From: Arthrobacter alkaliphilus
GTDB lineage: Bacteria; Actinomycetota; Actinomycetes; Actinomycetales; Micrococcaceae
Length of the DNA stretch: 64,000 nt
Reading direction: 5' to 3'
Assembly (NCBI RefSeq): GCF_021483235.1
Contig: NZ_JAKEEC010000003.1
Coordinates: 150,612 to 214,611, forward strand
Under the pieces are notes generated by a model, which saw only the letters and a list, made by a program, of their open reading frames with translations, made no database searches and had not been told where the DNA came from. Position 1 is the stretch's first letter. The number at the start of each line of letters is the position of its first letter. A program made the translations under genes and the position numbers. Positions 16,857-23,859 of this stretch are shown here, in pieces.

Positions 16857-17840
16857 ATGGGTCGAGTTCCAACCAGCCGTGACGTCGCCGCGCGGGCGGG
16901 AGTGTCGCAGTCCACGGTCTCAAACGTCCTGACAGGGCGGCCGGGTATCTCACAAGCAACACGTGAGCGTGTGCTTAAGGTCGCCGAAGAGTTGCGGTAT
17001 CGCCCAAACCTGGCGGCGCGCTCCATGCGGACGCAGCGCACCGGCCGGTTGGCCCTGGTGCTGCCGACCACCACCTGGTTTGCGTCCAAAATCCTTGCCG
17101 GGGCAACCCAGGCAGCCCAAAAGGCCGGCTACACCATCGAGTTCCAGACACTCCCGGGCGACTTGCGCGCCAGGCAACAACGCCTCGATGAGATCGTCTA
17201 CTCCGGCCAGTTTGAAGGAGTGCTGTCTTTCGCGCCGGTGCAACCAGGCCCGTCCAACGAGGACGGAGCGACCCTCTTGTCCCTGGCCGAGTTCGATGAC
17301 GATATGAAAGTGTCCGGGGACCTCACTGACCCCGCACCTCTTGTCACCATGATGGAAGAACTGGCATCGCGCGGCCACCGGCAGTTCCTCCACATCACCG
17401 GAGCGTTGGACTACCGTTCGGCCAGGGCGCGCCGGGATGCCTACCTCATGACCGTCGAAAAACTCGGGCTCCAATCCGTGGGCGTCATCGAAGGAGATTG
17501 GTCAGGAGAGTCAGGGCTCAACGCAATTCGCGATCTTCCCGAGGGGGCCGCTCCCCTGGCAGTCATAGCGTCCAACGATTTGGTCGCCACCGGGGTGGTT
17601 CGTGGCGCGCTGGAGCGGGGATGGACAGTACCTGGCGATCTTTTCGTCACAGGGTGGGACGACTTGGATTCCAGCGCACTCCAAGTCCCGTCAATTACTA
17701 CTGTCTCCTTGGACTACCAAAGGCTTGGTTCCCGATCAGTTCAGCGACTAGTTGCCGCCCTGCGAGGTGAGCCGGAACCCGCTCCCGAAGGAGGACTGCA
17801 ACGCATCATCTGGCGTGAGTCCACCGGCGACTTCCCTTAG
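16857..17840 (+). CDS. LacI-family transcriptional regulator of the adjacent sugar-acid operon
   Basis: 327 residues. The N-terminal helix-turn-helix is complete: TSRDVAARAGVSQSTVSNVL, then the hinge region TRERVLKVAEELRYRPNLAARSMRTQRTGRLALVLP. The rest is the periplasmic-binding-like ligand domain (ASRGHRQFLHITG, VIASNDLVATGVVRGALERGWTVPGDLFVTGWDDLDSS). It most likely represses the divergent operon until its inducer, perhaps KDG or the imported sugar, binds. ATG 16857 fits, 69 nt downstream of the palindrome. Ligand identity is inferred only from context. Confidence 0.92.
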   Translation: MGRVPTSRDVAARAGVSQSTVSNVLTGRPGISQATRERVLKVAEELRYRPNLAARSMRTQRTGRLALVLPTTTWFASKILAGATQAAQKAGYTIEFQTLPGDLRARQQRLDEIVYSGQFEGVLSFAPVQPGPSNEDGATLLSLAEFDDDMKVSGDLTDPAPLVTMMEELASRGHRQFLHITGALDYRSARARRDAYLMTVEKLGLQSVGVIEGDWSGESGLNAIRDLPEGAAPLAVIASNDLVATGVVRGALERGWTVPGDLFVTGWDDLDSSALQVPSITTVSLDYQRLGSRSVQRLVAALRGEPEPAPEGGLQRIIWRESTGDFP

Positions 17841-18091
17841 CGGGGCGGCTTTAGTCAAAGTCCCCGCGGCGGTCGAAGGTCAGGCCGCCGGGAACCTGGA
17901 ACGTGGGCCATCGCAAGTCATCCTTGAGTGCGATTCAACCCCTCGTCGAGGGTCCCGATGTAGCAACCGTTAGTCGGCCGGCGCGATGTGCCGGCGCAAC
18001 CGCATTCCAACATCCCGGAGGGACCATCACCGACGAACGGGTTTTTCGGCGAAAACGTGTGGTTTCCGTGTGGTCTTCCCGTCTTGATAAC
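17841..18091. other. gene-poor gap with a possible coding remnant
   Basis: About 250 nt between the LacI gene and the tRNA terminator contain no convincing gene. On the minus strand, 17851-17934 encode 27 codons, DLRWPTFQVPGGLTFDRRGDFD near their end, that finish at a TAA and look protein-like. They follow an in-frame stop directly and have no start codon. This may be the tail of a deleted gene. Confidence 0.3.
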
Positions 18092-18137
18092 AAAAGGCCC
18101 TCCCACTCAGCGTTTCCGCTGGCCGGAGGGCCTTTTT
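18092..18137 (-). terminator. intrinsic terminator after tRNA-Ala
   Basis: AAAAGGCCCTCC at 18092-18103 pairs with GGAGGGCCTTTT at 18125-18136, with a nested CAGCG/CGCTG stem in between. Both flanks carry A or T tracts, so it can act in either direction. On the minus strand it ends the tRNA transcript a few bases after the gene. Confidence 0.8.
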
Positions 18138-18140
18138 CTG

Positions 18141-18213
18141 TGGAGCTAAGGAGATTCGAACTCCTGACCTCTTCGATGCGAACGAAGCGCTCTACCAACT
18201 GAGCTATAGCCCC
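18141..18213 (-). tRNA. tRNA-Ala (anticodon CGC)
   Basis: 73 nt fold fully as a cloverleaf: acceptor GGGGCTA/TAGCTCC with the G3-U70 wobble that marks alanine tRNAs, D arm GCTC/GAGC, anticodon stem CTTCG/CGAAG with loop TTCGCAT giving CGC, and T arm AGGAG/CTCCT with TTCGAAT. The discriminator is A73. CCA is not encoded. It reads GCG codons. Confidence 0.96.
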
Positions 18214-18241
18214 TGGTCAACTGACGTTGCCAGACCCTAGG

Positions 18242-19042
18242 CTACAAACTTTCTTCGCGCTTCGCCAACCAGGCCTCGAACGTCTCGGTTCCGAGGCGCT
18301 GCTCCGGAATGAGGTTAAGCCCGTTCCGGAGGAATTTTCCCATCGCTCCGGGCAGCGGCAGTTCGATAATTCGTCCGCGAAGTCCCAGGGAGTTGCGCCA
18401 AACCTCGGCGAGTTCGCGCATCGTCCGGATCTCCGGCCCTCCGATGGTCCGGACCCGGTGCCGCTCCGGGGATGACTCCCCCAGCGCTTCGTCAAGCAAC
18501 ACGGAAGCGACGTCGGTTGGCGAGATGGTCTGGAAGCGCGCCCCTTTGAAGACCGGGATGAGGCGAATTTTGGCCCCCGCTTCGAAAACCTCGGTCATGA
18601 GGCTGTGGAACTGGGTGGCCCGGACAACAACTGTCTCAAGCGGCGAACGTGCGTAGACCCGCTCCTTGTCCGCTTTGGAGACATAAAACGCCGCGCCACT
18701 CTGATCGCAGTTAATGATCGAGGGAAGAACCGCCCTGCGGACATCCGCCGCAGCGGCCGCCGCGAGCAGGCGCGCGCCGCCGTCGGCGAAATTCCTGCGG
18801 GCCTTGCCGGACCGCCCTTCCAAACAATCGATCACGACGTCGGCCCCGCGGAGGGCTTCTGCCAGCCCGGTGCCTGTGGTGACATCAGCCTGGAAGTAGC
18901 GGGCGCCGTCGTGACGCGACTGCGAGGTGCCCGACGGCGGGCGGCGGCTCAGCACCGTCACGTCCAGTCCGGCGTCGAGCGCCAAACGGACTACTTCACG
19001 GCCCACTTGCCCCGTGCCACCTGCGACGCAGACTGTAGGCAA
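18242..19042 (-). CDS. NAD(P)-binding NmrA/atypical-SDR family protein
   Basis: 266 residues. It starts MPTVCVAGGTGQVGREVVRLAL, a GGTGQVG Rossmann signature of atypical short-chain dehydrogenases, and has ADVVIDCLEG, a YVSKADKERVYARSPLETVVVRATQFHSLM segment resembling NmrA/YwnB-type proteins, and PTDVASVLLDEAL. The usual YxxxK catalytic pair is altered (YVSKAD-K), so it may be a redox sensor or an oxidoreductase on an unknown substrate. It follows the membrane protein gene by 6 nt on the same strand and ends 28 nt before the tRNA start. Confidence 0.8.
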   Translation of the reverse strand: MPTVCVAGGTGQVGREVVRLALDAGLDVTVLSRRPPSGTSQSRHDGARYFQADVTTGTGLAEALRGADVVIDCLEGRSGKARRNFADGGARLLAAAAAADVRRAVLPSIINCDQSGAAFYVSKADKERVYARSPLETVVVRATQFHSLMTEVFEAGAKIRLIPVFKGARFQTISPTDVASVLLDEALGESSPERHRVRTIGGPEIRTMRELAEVWRNSLGLRGRIIELPLPGAMGKFLRNGLNLIPEQRLGTETFEAWLAKREESL

Positions 19043-19048
19043 GGAAGG

Positions 19049-19981
19049 CTAGGCCCTGCGGCGCTGCAAAACGTCGTCGAGGTTGCTAAGGGCGCTCTGC
19101 GGCTTGCTTGACTGAGCCTGGACCCCCGCGCCAACGGTCGGCGCGCTGGCCGGTTTCAGCGTCGGCTTGCCGAGCGGCTTGGGCGCCTCAGGCAAATCCA
19201 GGGGTTCAGGTGCCGGCCGAGGCGCCTTGGCGGCGTCGACGTATGTCGGTTTGGGCACGTCCACCGGCTGCCACTCAGACTCTTTGGAATCCGACGGCAA
19301 ACGGACGGTCTTGTCCCCCGCGGCTTCGGCAACGCTGAGCGCGGCCTGACGAAGCTCGAAGGCGGTCAGACGGGTCGCTTCCGGGGCATGGGCTTCAGCG
19401 TCGAAAATCTTGGTGGCCGGCCGCTCCGGCGCCGGAGGACTTACGCGGGGGCTCTCAACCGCGGGACCCATTGCAGACCGGAAGGCCCTGTTCAGCTTCG
19501 CCCTGCGGTCCCTAATGGCGAGCCGCCTGAGCAGGACGACAGTCCCGACCACACCGGCGATGGATACCAGGGGCAGCCATCCCGAAACGAGGCCAAGAAT
19601 GCGAAGCACGCCTGAAACAGCTGCGGTGAGCAGCAACAGGAGACCGGCGAGCGCCAGGGCGCAGCGTCCGTATCTGACTTTGAAGACCGCCGCATCCGAT
19701 GCAGCATCACGTCGTTCGCCGGCGTCGGCCGACGCCTCGGGCAATGCGGGTGCGGTGCTCTGCATGGTTTCCATTGCTTTCTCCTGCCGAGGGGTGATGG
19801 GCAGAACCACCCCGGCTTGCAGTTCGTGAGCGTCTTCGTCGATAACATCTGCCAGCATGTCACCGGCCACCAGGACGTGGTTGTGACGATTCCGCAGCAT
19901 GTATGGCGCAACCCAAACAATCCACAGGGCAACGGCAATGACCAAGATCACCGAGCTGCTGAGAGGGAAGTCCACAATCAA
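19049..19981 (-). CDS. membrane protein of unknown function with long polar C-terminus
   Basis: 310 residues. The first helix (SSSVILVIAVALWIVWVAPYMLRNRHNHV) anchors the N-terminus. Two further membrane helices lie near residues 105-145 (CALALAGLLLLLTAAVSGVL, then LVSIAGVVGTVVLLRRLA). The rest is a hydrophilic Pro/Ala/Lys-rich tail of about 150 residues. This layout is common in an actinobacterial membrane family without a known role. Its stop is 6 nt before the NmrA-like start, suggesting an operon with it. Confidence 0.7.
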   Translation of the reverse strand: MIVDFPLSSSVILVIAVALWIVWVAPYMLRNRHNHVLVAGDMLADVIDEDAHELQAGVVLPITPRQEKAMETMQSTAPALPEASADAGERRDAASDAAVFKVRYGRCALALAGLLLLLTAAVSGVLRILGLVSGWLPLVSIAGVVGTVVLLRRLAIRDRRAKLNRAFRSAMGPAVESPRVSPPAPERPATKIFDAEAHAPEATRLTAFELRQAALSVAEAAGDKTVRLPSDSKESEWQPVDVPKPTYVDAAKAPRPAPEPLDLPEAPKPLGKPTLKPASAPTVGAGVQAQSSKPQSALSNLDDVLQRRRA

Positions 19982-20082
19982 AACCGTAGAAGCAAATACG
20001 CAGAGGCCACCGCATTCCCCCCGGTGTGTCGCCGCAGAGCCCGCAAATCAATGGATTTACCGGCTCTCATCCGCCGAGGCGG

Positions 20083-20703
20083 CTAATTGGCCCGGCGCCT
20101 CAGCCAGGCAGCAAGCAAACCGCCGGGGACCTCCTCCGAGGTCAACGCGAAGCTCCGGTGGTCAGCCCATTCTCCGTTAATGTGGAGGAACCGCTCACGG
20201 CGGCCTTCGTCGCGGAATCCCAGCTTCTCAACAACCCGCAAGCTGGGACCGTTCTCGGGCCGGATGTTGATCTCCATCCGGTGGAGGCCAAGGGTCCCGA
20301 AGCAGTGATCGGTGGCCATGGCGACCGCGGTGGGCGCTATTCCGCGTCCGGCGCGCGCCTGATCCACCCAGTAGCCAAGCGTGGCCGTCATCGCCGACCC
20401 CCACATAATCGAGGAGACCGTTAGCTGACCGACGATCCTGGGTTCCAGGAAGCCGGGAATACGCTCAGTGATCACAAACGGCAGTGCGGTCGCTTGCCGC
20501 GCCTGCGAGTTCAGGGAAGCCACCATCTGCCGGTAGTTCGGCAGGCGACCGCCCGGGGAGGGATTTGAGGCTTCCCAGGGCGCCAACCAATCACTGTTGC
20601 GTGAGCGGACCTCGGTCCATTCCTTCTTGTCGCGGTAATGGATGGGACGCAAGATGAGATCCCCGCTCTCCAGCGTCACCGGCCAAATGGCGGCCCCCCA
20701 CAC
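20083..20703 (-). CDS. GNAT N-acetyltransferase, RimJ/RimL type
   Basis: 206 residues. The pattern LESGDLILRPIHYRDKKEWTEVRSRN, PFVITERIPGFLEPRIVGQLTVSSIMWGSAMTATLGYWVDQARAGRGIAPTAVAMATDHCFGTLGLHRMEINIRPENGPSLRVVEKLGFRDEGRRERFLHINGEWADH is a typical RimJ-like fold, with the acetyl-CoA loop at RAGRGIA. It may modify a ribosomal protein N-terminus or a small molecule. GTG 20703 lies 7 nt after galU's stop, so the two are probably co-transcribed; the start is weakly supported. Confidence 0.85.
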   Translation of the reverse strand: MWGAAIWPVTLESGDLILRPIHYRDKKEWTEVRSRNSDWLAPWEASNPSPGGRLPNYRQMVASLNSQARQATALPFVITERIPGFLEPRIVGQLTVSSIMWGSAMTATLGYWVDQARAGRGIAPTAVAMATDHCFGTLGLHRMEINIRPENGPSLRVVEKLGFRDEGRRERFLHINGEWADHRSFALTSEEVPGGLLAAWLRRRAN

Positions 20704-20709
20704 AGGGGG

Positions 20710-21615
20710 CTACTTGTTGAGGCCGGCAGCGAAGCCGGGGAGCCACTCTCGCAGGCCGGGACCGAGGTCTTCACTGTCGCATGCGAGCTGGACGCAGGCC
20801 TTGAGGTAGCTGAGCTTGTCCCCGGTATCGTAGCGACGGCCGCGGAATACAACTCCGTAGACACCGCTGCCTTCACCCTCGCCCGCAGCCAAGACTTGAA
20901 GGGCGTCCGTCAGCTGGATCTCTCCCCCGCGGCCAGGTTCGGTCTTCTCGAGAACTTCAAAAACCGCGGGGTGAAGCACGTAACGGCCGATCACGGCCAA
21001 ATTCGACGGAGCTTCATCGGCCGCTGGCTTTTCCACCAGTTGCTTGATGCGGACAAAGCCGTCCTCGCCCATGTCCTCGATGTCCGCGCTGCCGTACGCG
21101 CTGATCTGGGAAGGCTCGACCTCGATGAGCGCCACAACGGATCCGCCGGTTTTTTGCTGGACCGCGATCATGTCGCTGAGGAGGGTGTCCCGGGCATCGA
21201 TGAGGTCATCGCCCAGAAGAACCGCAAAGGGTTCGTGCCCGACGTGCTGCTTTGCACGCAACACGGCGTGTCCGAGACCCTTGGGGTCACCCTGGCGGAG
21301 GTAGTGGATGTCGCCGAGGTTGCTGGTCGCCTGCACGGAGTCCAGCTTTGTGGTGTCTCCCTTGGCTTCCAAGGTCGCTTCGAGGGCCGGCACCCGGTCG
21401 AAATGGTCCTCCAACGCCCGTTTGTTGCGGCCTGTGATCATGAGGACGTCATTGAGTCCTACACTGACGGCTTCTTCGACAACATATTGGATGGCCGGTT
21501 TGTCGACCACCGGGAGCATCTCCTTGGGCATGGCTTTAGTAACAGGCAGAAATCTGGTGCCGAGTCCGGCAACGGGGATAACGGCCTTGCGGACGGCGCA
21601 GTTATTGGAGGTCAC
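20710..21615 (-). CDS. galU: UTP-glucose-1-phosphate uridylyltransferase
   Basis: 301 residues. It makes UDP-glucose from UTP and glucose-1-phosphate for cell-envelope glycans and trehalose-related metabolism. KAVIPVAGLGTRFLPVTKAMPKEMLPVVDKPAIQYVVEEAV is the nucleotide-binding signature; GHAVLRAKQHVGHEPFAVLLGDDLI carries the metal-binding Asp, and VEKPAADEAPSNLAVIGRYVLHPAVF and RRYDTGDKLSYLKACVQLA complete the family features. Length is normal. The GTG start at 21615 is divergent from the folate ligase gene. It heads a possible minus-strand operon continuing to the GNAT gene. Confidence 0.95.
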   Translation of the reverse strand: MTSNNCAVRKAVIPVAGLGTRFLPVTKAMPKEMLPVVDKPAIQYVVEEAVSVGLNDVLMITGRNKRALEDHFDRVPALEATLEAKGDTTKLDSVQATSNLGDIHYLRQGDPKGLGHAVLRAKQHVGHEPFAVLLGDDLIDARDTLLSDMIAVQQKTGGSVVALIEVEPSQISAYGSADIEDMGEDGFVRIKQLVEKPAADEAPSNLAVIGRYVLHPAVFEVLEKTEPGRGGEIQLTDALQVLAAGEGEGSGVYGVVFRGRRYDTGDKLSYLKACVQLACDSEDLGPGLREWLPGFAAGLNK

Positions 21616-21733
21616 CGGACTAATCTAACGGAATGAAGCGGACATTGGGCAAACAGGAACCTGCCGCGCACCGCGCGAAGCTGTCGTTTGTGCCCCATCC
21701 CCGAAAAGCACAGCAGCGAGAACTGGAGCGAAG

Positions 21734-22339
21734 ATGACTTTGAAAGACGAAATCCGCCGGAACCACCGGAAGCGCAGGCTCGCATTGACTGTTCAGCAGC
21801 GCGCCGATGCCGGAACGGGGATTGCCCGCCAAGGCCTTTTGTGGGCGGATGGCGTTTCGCGAGGAAAGCAGTCGACCTTTGCTGCCTACGTGGGAGTGGC
21901 TGCCGAACCGCAAACGATGCCCTTGCTCGTGGCGCTGCACGACGCCGGCCACAGGATCCTTCTTCCCGTCTGTGAACCGGAACGGCGCCTAAGCTGGGTC
22001 TACTGGACACCGGAAACGCCCTTTGTACGCTCGGAATACGCCCCGATTGACGAACCCCTGGGCCAACGCTTAGACGGCGGCGCCGTCAAGGATGCGGCCG
22101 GCATTTTCCTCCCGGCCACCGCCGTCGATCAAAGCGGAAACCGCATCGGACAAGGGGGAGGCTACTACGACCGGTTCCTCGAGTGGCTCGACGCCGAGGG
22201 GCAGCGTCCGCCGACTGTCGCCGTCGTGTATGACCACGAAGTGCTGCCCGCAGGGACGATCCCGGCAGAACCGTTCGACAAACCAGTGGCGGAGGCACTT
22301 ACGCCTGACCGCATCGTCCGGCTGGTTCCGGCTGCTTGA
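21734..22339 (+). CDS. 5-formyltetrahydrofolate cyclo-ligase
   Basis: 201 residues. It converts 5-formyl-THF to 5,10-methenyl-THF with ATP. Key pieces are LKDEIRRNHRKRRLAL at the start, PVCEPERRLSWVYW, and the ATP-binding IFLPATAVDQSGNRIGQGGGYYDRFLEW (GxGxGYYDR) near residue 130-150, ending VVYDHEVLPAGTIPAEPFDKPVAEALT. ATG 21734 has GGAGCGAAG directly upstream. Formyl-THF ligase (fhs) is also encoded in this window, at 53.8 kb, but not linked. Confidence 0.93.
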   Translation: MTLKDEIRRNHRKRRLALTVQQRADAGTGIARQGLLWADGVSRGKQSTFAAYVGVAAEPQTMPLLVALHDAGHRILLPVCEPERRLSWVYWTPETPFVRSEYAPIDEPLGQRLDGGAVKDAAGIFLPATAVDQSGNRIGQGGGYYDRFLEWLDAEGQRPPTVAVVYDHEVLPAGTIPAEPFDKPVAEALTPDRIVRLVPAA

Positions 22340-22405
22340 CCCCGTCCCCGGCCCTGTCTACTCCACCACATTCCCTGGTGGCGGCCTCCGCTCCTGATGA
22401 TAGAA

Positions 22406-22432
22406 TTAGCACTCAGGCCCTGCGACTGCTAA
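22406..22432 (+). promoter_or_regulatory. CIRCE-like HrcA operator upstream of the FmdB gene
   Basis: TTAGCACTC, nine bases, then GACTGCTAA. The classical CIRCE is TTAGCACTC-N9-GAGTGCTAA, so 17 of 18 arm positions match and spacing is exact. A TAGAAT box at 22401-22406 that could be a -10 abuts it. It lies 62 nt before the GTG of the zinc-ribbon gene. Confidence 0.75.
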
Positions 22433-22494
22433 TGGCTGGAACAATCCGGCATGGCAGCACGGGACCTCTAGTTTGTCCCGGAGGAGGATCACCA

Positions 22495-22758
22495 GTGCCA
22501 ACATATGCCTATGCCTGCAAAGACTGCGGACATGCCTTTGACATCGTTCAGGCTTTCACGGACAGTTCCCTGTCCGACTGCCCTGAATGCCAGGGGTCTT
22601 TGCGCAAGAAGTTCAACAGCGTGGGCGTCGTCTTCAAGGGATCGGGCTTTTACCGCACCGACTCCCGGGACTCCAAGGGAAGCACCGTTTCGGCCGCTCC
22701 GGCCGCACCAGCTGCATCTCCGGCGCCGGCGTCAGTGCCCGCGGCCACCGCGAGCTGA
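22495..22758 (+). CDS. FmdB-family zinc-ribbon protein
   Basis: 87 residues. MPTYAYACKDCGHAFDIVQAFTD then CPECQGSLRKKFNSVGVVFKGSGFYRTDSR is the FmdB/CxxC_CxxC_SSSS regulatory family; the two CxxC pairs should hold one zinc. The tail is a low-complexity Ser/Ala/Pro stretch. Function is not well known. GTG 22495 follows GGAGGAGG at a good distance. A CIRCE-like element sits just upstream, so heat-shock control by HrcA is plausible and would tie this protein to protein folding stress. Confidence 0.88.
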   Translation: MPTYAYACKDCGHAFDIVQAFTDSSLSDCPECQGSLRKKFNSVGVVFKGSGFYRTDSRDSKGSTVSAAPAAPAASPAPASVPAATAS

Positions 22759-22842
22759 CTGCCGTTATCCACATAACTCAGCGTTTCCACATAGCCCGAT
22801 AGGGCCCTGCCATGGGCCAGCGTGCCCCTTTAGCTTGGCACC

Positions 22843-23586
22843 ATGGCAGAAACCCCGAGCGCATTCCCTTTCACGGCACGCGGGCGGTTTGGCGCTCCGA
22901 CGCGACAATCCAGGCACCGCAGCTTCGGTAGCTGGCTAAACCGCAACCGCCGCCTCGTGGTGGCACTCCTGCTATGCGTGGCCGCCGGGATCACAGTGCA
23001 TCAACTGACCCCTGCTTCGGAGCAGCGGACTACGGTCCTGGCCGCCGCGCGGGATCTCCCGGCCGGGTCCACGTTGACGGATTCGGACCTGTTACCCCTG
23101 GCAGTCCTTCCTGATGGACTTCCGGCCGGGGCGCTCACTCCCAAAACGGAATTCCGTGGGAAGCAGCTTGCCTCTCCCCTGCAGAAGAGGCAGATTCCCA
23201 CCGACGCCCAACTCCTGGGGCCCGGCCTGCTGACCGGCACCCCGCCCGCCACCGCCGCCGTTCCACTTCGCATGGCCGATCCTGCGTCCATCCAGCTCGT
23301 CTCGCCGGGCCAGCTGGTCAACGTCGTGCTCACAGCAGCGGATGGACTCGAAGGAGCCGGCAAGAAATCCGAACTATTAGCGTCGGCCGTCCCGGTTTTG
23401 TGGACATCCAGGCAAGGAGGCAAGGCCAGCCAATGGCTGGGCACCAACGAGGCGGACGGCCTTGTGGTTGTCGCCGCCAATCCGCGGCAGGCGGAAGTCC
23501 TCGCCGGCGCTTCCACACGGGGAAAACTGTTCTTTGTCCTCGTCGATCCCTCTGACAACGGGCAATCCCAGCCCACGGCCGGGTAG
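22843..23586 (+). CDS. SAF domain protein (CpaB-like)
   Basis: 247 residues. One membrane helix (RLVVALLLCVAAGITVHQL, near residues 33-52) is followed by an outside SAF domain: TVLAAARDLPAGSTLTDSDLLPLAVLPDGLPAGALTP. The C-terminal half resembles the RcpC/CpaB region (PGQLVNVVLTAADG, VLWTSRQGGKASQWLGTNEADGLVVVAANPRQAEVLAGAS). CpaB proteins support Flp/Tad pilus export, but no other Tad gene is here, so the role is open. It starts with ATG 22843 and is convergent with the next small gene. Confidence 0.8.
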   Translation: MAETPSAFPFTARGRFGAPTRQSRHRSFGSWLNRNRRLVVALLLCVAAGITVHQLTPASEQRTTVLAAARDLPAGSTLTDSDLLPLAVLPDGLPAGALTPKTEFRGKQLASPLQKRQIPTDAQLLGPGLLTGTPPATAAVPLRMADPASIQLVSPGQLVNVVLTAADGLEGAGKKSELLASAVPVLWTSRQGGKASQWLGTNEADGLVVVAANPRQAEVLAGASTRGKLFFVLVDPSDNGQSQPTAG

Positions 23587-23604
23587 GCACGAGCAGTGAA
23601 GGGT

Positions 23605-23850
23605 TCATCCCCAGTGCGGAGGCCTCTGCTCCTTCAGCCAGGCATCATGGTCATACCCAGGCTCATCGCCCCAACGCCGTGGATCATCCTCGGAGGCTTT
23701 CTTCGGCAGAATGCCTTCTCCTCCCGGCTTCCGCTTCGGCGCGGGCTTCACTGTTGTTTTCCCTTGCTTGTCCGACTCCGCGTCATCGCCCACTGCGTCG
23801 GCACCCTTGTCCGTGGCGCCCTTGGATTGGGTGCCCTTGTTCTCCGCCAT
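23605..23850 (-). CDS. 81-residue hydrophilic protein downstream of the large helicase
   Basis: The protein is rich in Lys, Asp and Gly (MAENKGTQSKGATDKGADAVGDD) and ends with a more conserved-looking aromatic tail: DPRRWGDEPGYDHDAWLKEQRPPHWG. No membrane segment. The start lies 9 nt after the helicase stop on the same strand, so the two are almost certainly co-transcribed. The disordered start with an aromatic C-terminal peptide suggests a small adaptor; this is speculative. Function unknown. Confidence 0.7.
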   Translation of the reverse strand: MAENKGTQSKGATDKGADAVGDDAESDKQGKTTVKPAPKRKPGGEGILPKKASEDDPRRWGDEPGYDHDAWLKEQRPPHWG

Positions 23851-23859
23851 TGTGCTTCC

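Noticed and set aside
8118..17840. A genomic island with an integrase next to the tRNA-Ala
   Set aside because: No integrase, no duplicated tRNA 3' end and codon use like the neighbours. The sugar-acid operon looks like ordinary variable metabolism.
18242..19042. Classical short-chain dehydrogenase with YxxxK
   Set aside because: The motif spacing and start fit the atypical NmrA-like group better; no standard catalytic triad seen.
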